Positions 44,407 to 57,547 of a stretch of 64,000 nt of DNA are shown in pieces; within the stretch, counting starts at the first letter, position 1, and every line of letters begins with the position of its first letter. The notes under the pieces are model-generated. The model was not told where the DNA came from. It saw only the letters and a program-made list of their open reading frames with translations, and did not search any database. The position numbers were made by a program, and so were the translations under genes. The stretch covers positions 33,111,501 through 33,175,500 of the forward strand of contig CM050446.2 of assembly GCA_027563935.2 (NCBI GenBank), given 5' to 3'. The DNA is from Costus lasius (lineage: Eukaryota; Streptophyta; Magnoliopsida; Zingiberales; Costaceae).

Positions 44407-47400
44407 TAGGGGTGAGCATTCGGATCGGTAAAATCAGTTTTTATCGATTACCGAAAAATTCGGTAAAAACGGTTCGGTTAAAAATATTTCGATTTCGGTA
44501 ACGGTAAATGATTTAGTGAATATCGGTTTTCGGTTCGGTTTTTAAAAATTAGTTCGGTAAAAAATTGATTTACCAATAGATTATATTAATTATAATTTGA
44601 TATCTAATAGTGGACCGTAAGAGTGAGTGGTGCTGGTGCCTGAGTTAAAGCATGGCTGGGTGAGCATTGGATTTGCTACTTTACCCAATTACCCTTAACT
44701 TAAGGCCTTAACAGCTAAAAGCCTAAAACCCTAGTTTTCATCTCCCAAATTCACGATTTCGTCATGGCAGGCTCTAGCTTCCATCTTTGAATGCATCTCA
44801 TCGCACTCTCCTGCTCTCCATCTTCGAACCGGGCCATCTGACTATCTCCATCTCGTCACCTCCAATCTCTAGCCTCCATCTTCGAATGTACGGTATGTAC
44901 CTCGTCGCCCTCTCCTGCTCAGCTGCTCTCATCTTCAAACCCTATCTAGCTGACTAGCCATCTCCATCTCGTAGCCCTCTCCTGCTCTCCTTCTTCGAAC
45001 CCTAATTGGGCCATTTGACCATCTCCATCTCGTCGCCTTCTCTATCTTCGAACCGTAACTCCGTAAGCTCCGTGTGACCTCGTCGTCGCCTCTCCAATCT
45101 TGAACCCTAAGCTCCACTTGTGTGACCCCTTGCCTGTTGCTCGTCGCCGTCTCCATCCTTTGTCCGTGCCGTGAGCTTGCGTGTCGTTGTCTCCCGTTTC
45201 TCCATCCTTTTTTCCAAGCAGCCAAGCAGAAGCGGGAAGCCTCCAAGCAGTCAAGCACTAAGCCTCGCCCTCAAAAAGCTTATGTGAGATCAATCTTCAC
45301 TTTGCAATTTGTAATTATGTTAGTCTGATTTATGCATTTATATGTTAAAGTTATAAACTTTATGCTTAATGGTTGAATCTTTTTAGTATTATTTGAATGA
45401 ATGTGTCATGATTTGTGACATGACTGAGACTGAGTTGAGATTTGATTGAGCTACACCCTATGCGACTATCCCTAGGTAAGTAGGTATGTAGTTATTTAAT
45501 TATTTTTTAATTTTGATGCCATTTAAATTATGTTAGCATATGATAACATCTAACTCTAAGCATAGCTATTGGCTGTAGTGTGATTTATAATGTTAAGCTA
45601 AGCTAAGTTATTTATGTGTTGAATTTTATAGACAAAATGATTTTAAAGATTTTGAGAATAATTGTGGACAGTTGGACCTTTGTTTTTTTATACGAAAGGC
45701 ATAATGGCTTCTACATCTTTAGCTTCAAATGTAAGTTTTTAATAAATGCATTAATGCAATGTTTATATTTTATAATGTTATAATTATATTTATATAACTT
45801 ATATTCATATTGTAGATACCAGAAGATATGTCAATGGATAACATTTCTCCAAGTTTAGACTCTACACATAAAACTGAAAAACAACCAATAGTTGAAGGAT
45901 AAGGGTCACAACCTACACTTGCTATTTCAAAATAAAAAAAAAGGAAAAAGGTTAACACAAGATCAGAGGTATGAGACCATTTTAGTAAGCAACACAATGT
46001 ACAAGGTTTGAATATTGGCAAATGCAAATATTGCAATAGAGAAATTAAGGCTGATCCAAGAAATAATGGTACATCTGGTTTAAGAAATCATATCAGGGTA
46101 TGTAAGAAGTACCAATGTAGTATTAAACAACAACAAACTGAACTTAATTTTGTGAAGGATCCTACAAATGATAAATCATTTACTAGTAGTGTTTGGAAAT
46201 TTGACCAGGACATTGTAAGGAAGACACTAGTTCGAATGATTATTGTGGGTGAGCTCCCTTTTTAGTTTGTTGAAAGTGAAGGCTTTAAAGAGTTTTTTGC
46301 AGTTGCTTGCCCTAGATTTAAAGTTCCTTCACGTTGGACTATCTCACGTGATTGTTTGCAGCTTTATATGGATGAGAAATTAAAGCTTAAGCAACAATTC
46401 CAAAATTCTACTCACTCTTAAAGAATTTGCTTGACAATTGACACATGGACCTCACTACAAAGGGTTAATTATATGTGTATAACGGCACATTATATTGATG
46501 AGGAGTGGAGGTTGAATAAAAAAATTATAAACTTTTGCCCAATTAATGATCATACTGGTAGGGGCTTGGGCATGGCTATTGAGATGTGCCTAATTGACTG
46601 GGGTATTGAGAAGATTTTTTCTATAACAGTTGATAATGCTTCATGTAACAATATTGTCATCAATTATTTAAGAGAGAAAATCATCAATTGGGGCTTTAGT
46701 ATTGCACATGGAAAATATATTCACATAAGATGTATTGCTCATATAATTAATCTTATCGTGAATGATGGATTAAAAGAGATTAGTAGATCAGTCTCAAAAA
46801 TTCGGCATTCTATTCGCTATATTAGGCAATCTCCATCAAGATTGAAGAGGTTTAAAGAATGTGTTGAGCTTGAAAAAATTCAATCCAAAAATTTGTTATG
46901 CTTAGATGTTTGCACTCGATGGAATTCAACTTATCTCATGCTAGATGTTGCTCAAAAATTCAAAAGAGCTTTTGATAGATATAAAGTGTTAGATCCCAAC
47001 TTTTGCTATGAACTTATGAAGGAGGATAGGAGTGATGGCATGCCCAATATTAGAGATTGGGAGGATGCAAGGAGAGCAATCAAGTTTTTGGAAAACTTTT
47101 ATGATCTCACACTCAAAGTATCTAGTAGCTTATATGTAACTTCTCATATTTTATTTGATGAAATAACCATTGTTGATAAATTATTGACCAAATTGGAAAA
47201 AAAGTGAAGACTTTGATTTAAGTATGATGGCTCATGCAATGAGGGATAAATTTGAGAAGTATTGGGGTGATACTTCAAAGACAAACAAGTTAATTTACAT
47301 TGGTGCTATACTTGATCCAAGACTTAAGCTTCAATATGTTGAAGGAGAGCTATACTCTTTGTATGGGAATGAGAAGGGAGCAGCTGTATGTAAGGAAGTA

Positions 47401-49660
47401 AAAGCTGCACTTTTTGAAATGTTTAATGAATGTAAGCGTTACAATGCTTCCACAAAAGGCCCACACACAGCTGAAAATGCACAAGCTGAAATCACTCTTG
47501 AAGATTCTAGGGGGAATGAAAATTTTCGTGGTGCAGAAATGAGAAAGAGGAGGCAAAAGCTTAAAAGGTGCAAAACAGATTTTGAAAGGGTAGATTCAAG
47601 AACAGAATTGGACAAATATTTAAGTGAGGAATGTGATGATGATTATGATGAGTTTGATATATTATCGTGGTGGAAAGTCAACAGTCCTCGATTTCCTATG
47701 CTCTCACAAATGTCTAGAGATGTGCTTGCTGTTCCTATCTCCACAGTACCTTCAGAATTAGCATTTAGCATCGGAAATCGTGTTATTGATCAATTTAGGA
47801 GTTCATTATCTCCTAAATTAGTAGAAGCTCTCATATGTGGTCAAGATTGGTTTAGAAGATCACCAAATCCAATTAATATTGAAGAAACACTTGAAGACAT
47901 AGATAAATTTGAATCAGGTATAATTTTCTTTTGCTAATTAATGTTTTATTCTATTGTATTGCACCTTTTTCCTTTTCCTAAACTCATTTTTTTTTTATTT
48001 TTGCAGAATTATCAAACATGCTGTAAATGAGAATGATTTCACATAATGGGATGCTTGGTGCTCTCACTTGTAAGAAGTAAAATCACTTCAGATTACATGC
48101 TTATGTATTTTTTAAATTTTATAATTGTAAGATATATGTGACTAATAATGATTATTTTGTTTGTTTTACTTTGTAGTTTGTTGGATCTTGGGAGTTGGGA
48201 CGATTGATGGATTGTAGACTACAAGATGCTTCACCTTTTGTATTGTTAATTTGTTGTGGTTGTAATTTTGTGAGAGATTAACTATGATGTTGATTTCTCA
48301 TTTTTTGTTTTTGATGTTACTATCTAAGTTTTATATCTTTATTACTTTGTTATGGTATTATTGAAAATGGTATTTTCTCAATTGTATATGATTCTTTTTT
48401 TTTTATTGTGGATGTTATTAATTCTAGAGCTGGCTGATTTTTGTGGCAGGAGGCTAATTTTGGTAGGATTTGCAAAGTCCAGATCAAGAGTTAACTTAAT
48501 GCTCAAGGACTCAAGGTTTTCATTTCTACAACATTTGTGGAGTTTTTGTTGGTCTTACATGTAGAATATGTTCTTTTAAGTGCATGATTAATTTTTTTTG
48601 TTGGCTTAAGTGTATGATTAATTTTTAATATTGTGTATTTTTAGGATATTAACCATTTTAGGATGTTTTACTATGAAACATCATGGTATTATGTTTTACT
48701 CTGAAACATCATGGTATTATGTTTTACTTTTTTTTGATGGCTTAAGAGTTAAGTGCCTTGCTTGATTCATGCCCAGTTTCCTGAAACATCATGGTATATT
48801 GTTGAACTGGTTCAAACATAACCAAGTTCGACGATATATATAGCAAGTTTGACAATAATTATTGTCGAACTTGCTCCATAATGATAAATTACTAATATTT
48901 GACTGTAAACTTTTTTGTTGCAAACTTGCAATGATTTATTTACAAATATTATTGTATCTTGGATGCTTCTAAGTTCTAATTTATGTCGATATCCATCTCT
49001 ATTGCAGATTTGCAGTAGCAAGCAAAGTGGTGTATGGTGGAGTGGTGGGCCTGGACCGCCTGGTGGCCAACTGGTATCTGGTGAGGGCCGTGAGGCTAGT
49101 CACTGGTGGCCTGTGGCTTGTGCATCTTAGGACAAGAAAATATGAAAAAAAAAAACATCATTGTACCTTGAGTCCTTGACTGACTGGGTGTCTGACATAT
49201 GTGTGTGGGTGTGATAAACTTGTACTCTGCCTTTACAAGTGGTTGACTGGTTGTATGTGTGTAATATGTTTAAATTTTGCATTTTGAACTTAGTAGGTTG
49301 AGTTTTATTTGCTTTTGTTGTGTATAATGTGTTAATTATTAAGTTGATGATGTCTTATTTCCTTAGGCAAATAGATACTAAGAGAGTGATATTTTCATAT
49401 TTATTTGTGTAATAATGTGTGGAGCATGTGTTATTGTTGTCTAAGCTAAAACAATTATGTTATTATATATTATATAATTTATATTATATTTTCGGTAATT
49501 TACCGAATTTACCGAAAATTTTTTGGTAAATTCGGTTCGGTAGTAAATCGGTATTTTAGTAATTCGGTTCGGTTTCAGTTTCTGAAAATTCGGTATAAAA
49601 AATTTTGGTAATTTTAATTCGATAAATTCGGTATCGGTTAATACCGAATGCTCACCCCTA
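44407..49660 (+). mobile_element. Nearly full-length hAT transposon (5.25 kb) with 8-bp duplication
   Basis: The ends TAGGGGTGAGCATTCGG and CCGAATGCTCACCCCTA are perfect 17-bp inverted repeats. The flanks are CAGTTTAA (44399-44406) and CATTTTAA (49661-49668), an octamer with one mismatch. Subterminal regions are full of TCGGTAAAT / TTACCGAA motifs. The transposase gene (45828-48026) covers the whole protein but has several stops. A CATCTCGTCGCCCTCTCCTG-rich leader (44770-45200) lies upstream. The insertion splits the Gypsy LTR. The remaining 3' part (48030-49480) is non-coding. Confidence 0.92.
45828..48026 (+). pseudogene. hAT transposase (BED finger, RNase H-like core, dimerisation domain), with stops and a frameshift
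   Basis: ATG 45828 follows ATTGTAG, a likely 3' splice site. BED finger at 46020-46105 (CKYC ... NHIRVC) is intact. The core has the first Asp in TIDTWTS (46434), the second in TVDNASCN (46626) and the CTRWNST motif (46912). The C-terminus (47640-47880) has PSELAFS with the third acidic residue, and SLSPKLVEALICGQDWFR, the dimerisation helix. A GT-AG intron (47918-48006) joins a short last exon ending TAA at 48026. Damage: in-frame stops at 45900, 45933, 45972, 46263 and 46419, and a single-base change in an A run near 47200 that shifts the frame. Since every key motif is present, loss of function looks fairly late. Confidence 0.9.
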
Positions 49661-50899
49661 CATTTTAATATGAAAATAAAACATAATCATTTTTGACCCA
49701 ACAAATTTTGGCACGCCCGGTAAGACCTAGCTTCTCCTTTCATCTTTGAGATCCATACATATCACTCTTTGTACCTTCTTGGTAGCTCTTATGCTAACAA
49801 AAAATACCTTCTCATTTGGTTGGAAGAATATCTTCTAAAACATCACTCTGCAATAAGTGGTGAATTGCTGAGGGTAATGATCCTTTTAATTGATCAAGGA
49901 TATCAAGGTTGTCTATGATGGTTGGATTATGGAATTGAAAGCTCTTCAATTAATTAATCAAAATATTAAGAAAATCATTGGGTGCATTAGTCAAATGACC
50001 AAGAATTTATCTTTTTTAAAATTGAGAGGAGGTGATGGAGGCATTTCAAAACATAATCTTTCTTGATATAGTCAAGATCATATTTGATTACTCATGTCAT
50101 GGCATATCATTACTTGCCACATCATCAAGGTATTCAAGTCAAGTTCAAGCTAAGGGATTTGTAATCTCACTAGGGCAACATGTCAAAAGAACAATGACAA
50201 TACATGGGTATGCCACCTCTATGAAATCTAAAAGGGTGTAAGTTATCCCAAGGATGTTGGACTTATATCAACATGGTTGTTTAGCTAGAATCACTTCAAT
50301 GTGGGGGCACCTATTCCTTTTTTTAAGATGTTATCCCTTTGAGCACCAAGGTTCATCCCATACTAAGAATTGATCCCCTATGGAATCTTGTGGCAAGACA
50401 TTAAGCATAGATATCTTAAAAATATTGGATGGCTCATTTATGACATCTATTGATTTAATGAGAGCTTCCTAAAGGTGTTGTGAAATGATTTAGTTATCTC
50501 AAATTCATCATGGCCTTTAGAAGAGAAAGAGCTTGATTGCCTATGATTGAATATATTTTGATAATTGAGTGAGCTTGACAATTAACTCTGAGCTATCAAA
50601 GTGCATAGATATATTTCCAAACATCTAACAAAGAAATATTTTCAAACATTTGACAAAATCCATAGAAAGGCTTGGATGATGGAAGCTTCAACAAAAATGA
50701 ATTATGCTAAATTAATCTTCATAAAATATAAGCATACATGAATGTTGAAGAGAAGTTGTATGCAGTGAATGAATATCAAATTTCAATCAACTTTACAAAA
50801 ATGAGATTGTCTCTCCTTGCATTAAAGTCTCAATTAAAATGCAACAGTCTATTGATACAAAATTATATTTGTAGAGGAAAGTTGGACAACAAGAATTAA

Positions 50900-53800
50900 G
50901 GCTAAGAATCTTGCAAAAATTCTCCAATGGTTTGCTGGAGCATTGACCTCTCCTCATTAATCTTTGACATGGTTTTAGTGTTTGCACTTTCGTGCAATTC
51001 TTTTAGACTAGTTACCGCTTCCTGTTATTTCTTAGTTAGCTCAAGAGTTTCCTTTTCCTTTGCCTCAATAGTTCATAAGTTATCTCACTTCTTTTGTAGT
51101 TTTGCAACCATAAGATCTTTTTTCTTTGTGAGTGTTGTTATATCCCCCACGAGCTTTTCTATCTCAAGTGATAAATTTTGACAAGATGCCACATATGATT
51201 GTTTTCATTCTCTAAAGATTCCCTCATGACACATAAATCATGCAATGACTTTTCTACCTTAGTCACCTGCAAATTATATTCTGAAGTGCTTTGGTCTTGT
51301 ATCTAAGATTACTCAGGTTCTATCTTTTTTAATGTAGACCAAATCTCTTGACTTAATTCTTTTCAAGAATCTAGTGAAGTCCCTAGACTAATCATGATGT
51401 TTGAAATAGTCACTAAAGAGTTCTAAAAGTCGTCTGTTGATGGAAAGCTTTCTGCTATAATAAATGCCTTCAAATAATCAATGATGAAACCTCGGGGCAT
51501 GCCTTTCTTGATACTTGTCTAGCAGTAGCAATTGGGCTTTGCTGTGAAGGTTGCGAATCTAATGTCTTGAAGATCATCATAACATTGAGTTAAAATGGTA
51601 TGCTAATATATACATATTTGAAGTCTTAGAAAAAGAAAAGGTCACCTTTATTTGCCAAAATGTCTTTTGTACTATGCAAAGTACTCTCTTTAGCCACATG
51701 AATCATTTGGACATCTGACACAAATTTTGAAATTTAAATAGAGGGCAGAATTATGATATATGCATTGACATTTACTTACAATCCTAGTGTACTCCAACTC
51801 CATGAGAGGGCTCATTAGAAGCTATAGTTGGAAGAAATTCTGTAATAAAATTTTGATTTGAGCAAGATAAAGAAATACGAATTACCAAATTTGGTTTAAA
51901 CACTTACTTTCTTGAGTGTCTACCTCCTTATTCGCTCCAGATTCTGCAGTAGAATTTGTTGTATCGATATTCATTGAAGTACCTTCTAAAAGTTTACTAG
52001 GAGTATGGATAACTACAAAATTTAAGTACGATTTAAGGAGGTGAAGAATGATGAAGTATTGATATAAACAAACACTTCCTCCTTTTTAATACTCCAATTA
52101 CACCATCTGATGATTCACTAGAAACTAGATTTAACTCTAAGGGAGCTGAAATGTCTGGAAGATCATCCATGCCAATTGTGTCGATGTCCATGGCTTGAGC
52201 TAAAGTGTCTTTTTGTGCAAGGTTCATGCCTATAATGACGTTTTCTTCTCCTTAAAAAAAAGGATGTCAAAATTAATTCACATCATGAGGGAAGTGAAAT
52301 ACAAGAATCACATAATAAAATTATTAACTTGACTTTATGGGCTCAATAATTTCATTCTCTTGTATGGGTTCTTGTGGATCACTTTGAGGAAGCAATAATT
52401 TCTCATTTTCTTTTGATGAAGGCTCCAATATAGTTTTTGGCATTTGATCGTATGGATCATCGCTTTGTTCTAGTACATCCTGATAAAACATATTACAAAT
52501 TGAAATTAACATGGCACAAACAAAAAAAGAAATATTTTGTTCTGAATACCATGAGATCATTTACCTGAGTTGGAATATTTTGTCCTTCTAAAGTGGATAT
52601 CTTTTGTCGCTTATTTGATGAAGATTGAGAAAGATCTAGTTCAAAACTGAAAATTGGGTGAATAACTGTCCTATTGTGTGATGCTCCTTTTTGTGACTTA
52701 TGAGAATAACCCAAGAATTCATTTACATGATGACTAAAATATGCTTTCAGATGTTCACTATGTCATGTTAAATACTTAAAGCTACACTTAGGAGCTTGTT
52801 TAAGAGACGGAATGCTGTAATAAGAGTTAGTTCCATGACGAAGTAAAGCGAGCTAATATTTTGCAATCACAGACATATCTTTAGGGAGACCATCGAATTT
52901 AAGAGTACTCTTAGGTATAACTTCATCATAGCCAAACTAACGAGCACATCTATGGGGATTGTATGCTTCAAGAGAAGTTATATTGCCACTTCTGAGGTAG
53001 CCAGCTAACTCGAATGCTTATAAGAAATTCATGAGGAATAACCTTTTTCTGTTCCAAAATCTCAAACTTGCTATCAATATGTCCTGTCTCATCTGAAAGA
53101 AACCCCTTTTTGTTGAAAAAATAATTCAAGAGTGACCAAATATATTTGATTTGCGAAGAAGTAAACGTGAATTATAATGTTTTAAATGTACCAGAAAAGC
53201 CCCAACAATATGAACCAAGTAAGGTAATTTGGATCTCATACTATCAGAAATAACAATGTTATACAATCCCTGAAATTGCAGATTAAACCAATCAAATAAA
53301 TAATGAAGGGGAAGTAGAGTGTCTTTTGAACCATGTGGATCATTAGTACAAGCCTTTCTTAAAGATCTAAATAAGTTTCATAGTTGGTGCCAAGGATATT
53401 TGAATTTCATCTGCCAATTTATCAGCCATGATAAATACTTCGGGTCTAATTCAATTCTGATGTTTGTAAGGGATGACAAAATAGCATAGCCAGCAAGATA
53501 AGAATGCAATAAGAAAGGTCTTCTGATCCATGTCTTCTGTAGCAATTCTGGGCCCAGATAGAGGATCATAATCCCGTAATGATATATCTTCTGAGCCAAC
53601 TCCAAAAAGATCATAATCCCGTAATGATATATCTCGTCCATACTGGTGATTTACTAGAGTCAATAAAGTGTAATATCAAATCTTTTATGGACATCACTCT
53701 AAATTTCTTCTGATGTAATTTATAATAATGTCTACTATTGGAAGTCCACATATATCCTTCATGTCTCATAGATTTGAAAAAATCTCTTCATCAGCAATGT

Positions 53801-54300
53801 AGCAAGTATTGGTCAAAGGGTTCCAATGTTCCAAAATTCCCTTTAATAGATTGGTGTTATATTTCTAACTAAACATTGACAAGATTATGACATTAACTAT
53901 CCCAGCTTTTCTGAGAACTTCCCTCTCCGTGCACAGAATATATCTAGCCCACTCAGTGTACGCTAGATGAAATGTTATATTACCTCAAAGTTTTAAATGC
54001 AAAGTCCACTTAGGGAGATGCCTAGAAATTATGTCTAAACCTAAGAATTGTACTCTCTCATCATGATATGCATCATTTATTGGCTCAAGACGTAAAAAAG
54101 TGATCTGGGCCGTGTTTATGAACATGTGATTTATGATCCCTTAGTCCAATTGTATCACATCCTAGTGGTGTCCAATGTTCATACTTTGGTGTTAAGTTGG
54201 GCACGTGGTCTTGGGGAAGAATTGGAAGAGAGGGATGACGAGGAATACTCTCACGAAAGGTATCTCGTCCCTCTAGCATTTGGGCATGCCACATGTGCCA
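50900..54300 (-). pseudogene. Antisense plant-mobile-domain (PMD) gene with introns and coiled-coil tail
   Basis: PMD (aminotransferase-like plant mobile domain) proteins occur as host genes (MAIN family) and in transposons. On the minus strand, pieces in order fit the domain: FLRLEPINDAYHDER (54090), HWNPLTNTCYIADEEIFSNL and DICGLPIV (53810-53730), QKTFLIAFLSCWLCYFVIPY (53530-53470), IRPEVFIMADKLA, LPLHYLFDWFNLQF (53310), SGNITSLEAYNPHRCARQFG (52990-52930). A Ser/Glu-rich linker follows, with a GT-AG intron at 52564-52480. The tail near 51180-50900 is Lys/Glu-rich with heptad-like spacing and ends FLQDS, stop. Frameshifts and stops are frequent, and a TAATGATATATC-containing 45-bp segment is duplicated near 53570-53640. 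Not translatable as it stands. Confidence 0.7.
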
Positions 54301-54623
54301 TCTTCTTTCTTGAAATCATCTCATCAGTCGGGTGTTCCATAGCAATGTTAAGAGGTCAAACCCACATTAAAGGCATATTCCATAGAGAAAATATTAGTGA
54401 AATTTAAGGAATATACATGCTACAACTAAAAAGAGCTTGAAAAACATTTACCTCGGCGTTTTAAGACTACGAACTTTGCTATAAACACGTCAACCTACTA
54501 TTGCAAATTTTTTGAAAAATGAAAATTACTCCTGAAATATTAAAGATAGAAACGATGAGATATGAAAATCAAGAAAGTATTGTGCAACGGATTTGCAAGC
54601 GAAGGTTGCTTATAATAGATCCA

Positions 54624-54637
54624 TTAGGGGGCGCAAT
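54624..54637 (+). promoter_or_regulatory. Polypurine tract of the long-LTR Gypsy copy
   Basis: TTAGGGGGCGCAAT directly precedes TGTTGGACCC, the presumed LTR start. A G-rich tract next to TG is the expected primer for plus-strand synthesis and sets the orientation of the element. Confidence 0.65.
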
Positions 54638-55269
54638 TGTTGGACCCTATTTTGTATTTGACAAAATTTTCAAACCATTTTTACAAATTTGAAATTGTCA
54701 ATTATATTAATATTGGATGATGATCTAATATATTATTTTTGGATGAAAAATTGAGTACCTGTGTTCAATCTAGAAGCGAAGTCAATCAATGTTATATAAA
54801 AATGAATTCTGATCAGAATCTTGTAAAATAGATAATGCATTAATTTCCAAACCAGAATTTGCAAAAGTATTAAGGCAGTAGATGGAATTTGATTGGAATG
54901 CGACAAACGAGGGAGCTTTGGTCAAGAAGCATTTAGGGTCAACTGATTGATTTTGACCACCATGGAGTAGTAACCATGTCATGTGTAGTTGAGATTAATG
55001 TGTGCGCTTATCGAGAGGGTAGTTTTTTTAAAAGGGAGAGAACTTACTTCTAGAAAATTTAGAAGCGGCGAGAGGCTAGAATGAAGAAGGGGGAACAAAA
55101 GAAAAGAGGGCAAGGCAAGGCGAGAGGCCTTCGGTCTCCTCATCTCTTGCGACAACGAGAATAGAAAAGCCAAAGAAAAATCATCTTCAACCTACTATTT
55201 TCGGATACTGAGGAAGAAAACAAGAACTAAAGATAATTTTATCCTCTCTTCTCGTCAATCATTCAAGTC

Positions 55270-55625
55270 AAAATAAAGAGCAAACTCTGATTAAAATCAC
55301 CGACGGAGAAGGAAAACTATGGTGAAATAAACCACTTGACGGAGAGAACTCCAGTTAAATAAATCACTAACGGAGAAGAAAAAGCTCTGGTGAAACAAAT
55401 CATCTAACGGAGAGACAACTCCGATTAAACAAACACACTTACGGAGAAGACAACTTTAGTTAAACAAATAACATGCTAAGAAAGAAAGAAAACTCCAATG
55501 AAACAAATTATCTAATGAAGAGACAACTCCGATAAATAAATCGCTAACGGAGAAGACAACTTCGGTAAATAAATAGCGTTGAGAGAGAAGAGTACTTCGA
55601 CAAAAAACTTGTGAAGACAACTCTA
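55270..55625. repeat. Tandem repeat of about 36 bp (GGAGAAGACAACTCCGGTTAAA type), left arm
   Basis: About ten units of CTAACGGAGA, AGACAACTCC, GATTAAACAAAT with point and length variation. Its inverted partner lies at 63535-63870. Confidence 0.88.
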
Positions 55626-56454
55626 GCATAAAGTCTTTGACAAAGAAATTATGATAAAAGGAAAATCTTATTCTCAGATAAAGGGGGCAAAATTCTAGTG
55701 CAAGACTCTGAATTGCTTGTGACAAATCTTAATTATGAATCAAAATCTTATAAAAAAAACAAAGTGTGCTACAGTTGAATGCGTTAACGAAGGATTAAAA
55801 GCTACTGCTTAAAAGCCAAGATTTGTGTCTAGATTCTAGGCTGAAATTAACTACTGTGCAGTTTGCATAGTATGTTGATAGACATCAATCAGGATTTATG
55901 AAATTTCAATACATGGGTGAATCAATTTCTTAATAAGAAGATACAAAAAAAAAGAGAATAAATTTCTATGATACATGTGATTATCAAAATTGAGGAAATG
56001 TAAGTAAACAAGAGTTACATATGGAAATTGCTGAAACTTGAAGATGGGATTGATTAACTCACCTGAAAAATAACCTTTGCTGGATGCTGGTAAAAAAATC
56101 TTGTGTTAAATATGAAGGTCGAGTATGGAGCAGCGGCAAAAAAAAAAAAAAAAATAGAGGGTGAATTATCTGGCAGTATTGAGCACTTTATTTATAGAGG
56201 AATTTTATTTATTTATTTATTTGGTGATCTAGAAAATCCATGCTAAAATTAATCTAGTCGGACGCGATTTTATAGGAAATTAAGGCTAAGTTAAAAATTT
56301 GACTTGGTCATTAAGAAGGAAAATCTTATCTTCGTTGCAAATTGCCTTCATCATTGGCCACCGTCTTTACCGCTGCTCTTCTTACCAGATCGCTTATATC
56401 ATCACTGAGATCATTTGCTGCTACTCATTTCCTTCCTCTTGTCAACGTCACCTT

Positions 56455-56614
56455 CAAGCTCTTCACTTAAGAAACGAAGACAACAATTCGAAGTTATGAA
56501 AGCACTGTCGCTTCCTCTGCTCTTGGTGACCTTTCAAGCTCTTCACTTAAGAAACGAAGACAACAATTCGAAGTTATGAAAGCACTGTCGCTTCCTCTGC
56601 TCTTGGTGACCTCT
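56455..56614. repeat. 80-bp perfect or near-perfect tandem duplication
   Basis: CAAGCTCTTCACTTAAGAAA begins both copies (56455 and 56535). The inverted partner near 62690 appears to have one unit, so this is a recent change in the left arm. Confidence 0.88.
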
Positions 56615-57547
56615 GCCTTATCGCTACAAATTTCTTCCTAAAACTTTGCCGCCCTTCTTTGAAACAAAAGCCAACCAACCAAATGAAACTTGCTTCCTTG
56701 CTATTGGATCTTTGCCACAAAATCTTCTCCGACGTAGACATCTTCCAGCCACCATGTGAGAGTGACTAACTCTGAAGCTACAAACCAAAACGGATGAGTC
56801 CTTTGTTGAAGAGGTTCACTGCACCCATGACATTTCTTCTCAGCAAACTCAACATCCGGCCATCCAATCATGTTGAGATTTTGACCACATCTTCTCCATG
56901 ATAGTGCGAACCTATGAGCAGATGGATCTGGTCATCCGACAATTGGATCGCCGGAATTGAATCATTTTCCAGTGATCTTTCTTTCTCACCTATTGCGAAT
57001 ACCTTTGAGTTCTTCTTGACAAAATTGACATTCGACCATCCAATTAAACTGAAAATTTGGCCATGTCTTTCCCTCGAGCCTGCGCACCAACAGACGAGAG
57101 GATCCATCCATCAGATGATCAGATCGCTGGAACCGAAAGCTTTTCCGGTGACCCTATTTTTGTCTTTATTATGGACCAAAATCACGTGTTTGACTTCTAT
57201 TCGGCGTTGATTCGCTACCAGCCGACATTAGACTCCATCCACTGGTCGAATGAGATGTAGGAAGTCCTCGGCCAGAGTCACCAAATGTCTATCCGACAGA
57301 CGACGGAAAACCAAAAATGAACAGCGGACTGCGAACTCTGTTCACGTGCGTCACGGGCACCATGAAGGAAATTATTGGATCCAACAATCCAATTTTATCG
57401 AAGGGATGATCTAATGGCCCAGATTAAGTCCGGAAATAGCAGCTCAGACGATTCAATCATTAAGGATCCAAAGATCCGGATCAAATTTGGAAGCAATGGC
57501 TAAAAATTTATTCAAATACCAAATCTAACGATCTAGATTTCCGAAAT

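Larger units (their letters stand above)
42641..49703 (+). repeat. Truncated LTR on the plus strand, split by a hAT element (first inverted repeat, right arm)
   Basis: Mirror of 40789-42640. Order: ACACCAGCTTTCTAAAAG, GGCCCAATGGCTCATTC repeats (42705-42895), TACGTCGATACTAAGTATCG (42990), hairpin array, TACGTCGATACTAGGTATCG (43720), more hairpins, AAGGTGAATTTG, then the hAT insertion (44407-49660), then the LTR end GACCCAACA at 49703. The 5' half, as seen at 54638-57547, is missing. Confidence 0.8.
49704..54637 (+). mobile_element. Internal region of the long-LTR Gypsy copy, without recognisable gag-pol
   Basis: Bounded by the LTR end GACCCAACA and a polypurine tract before 54638. After the LTR comes AATTTTGGCACGCCCGG, the presumed primer site. 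I saw no RT, integrase or capsid motif on either strand. The only gene is the PMD gene on the opposite strand (50900-54300). Extra antisense ORFs, including plant-mobile-domain ones, are known between pol and the 3' LTR of Tat-lineage elements, which is why I favour that lineage. The copy is non-autonomous or has lost gag-pol. Confidence 0.65.
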
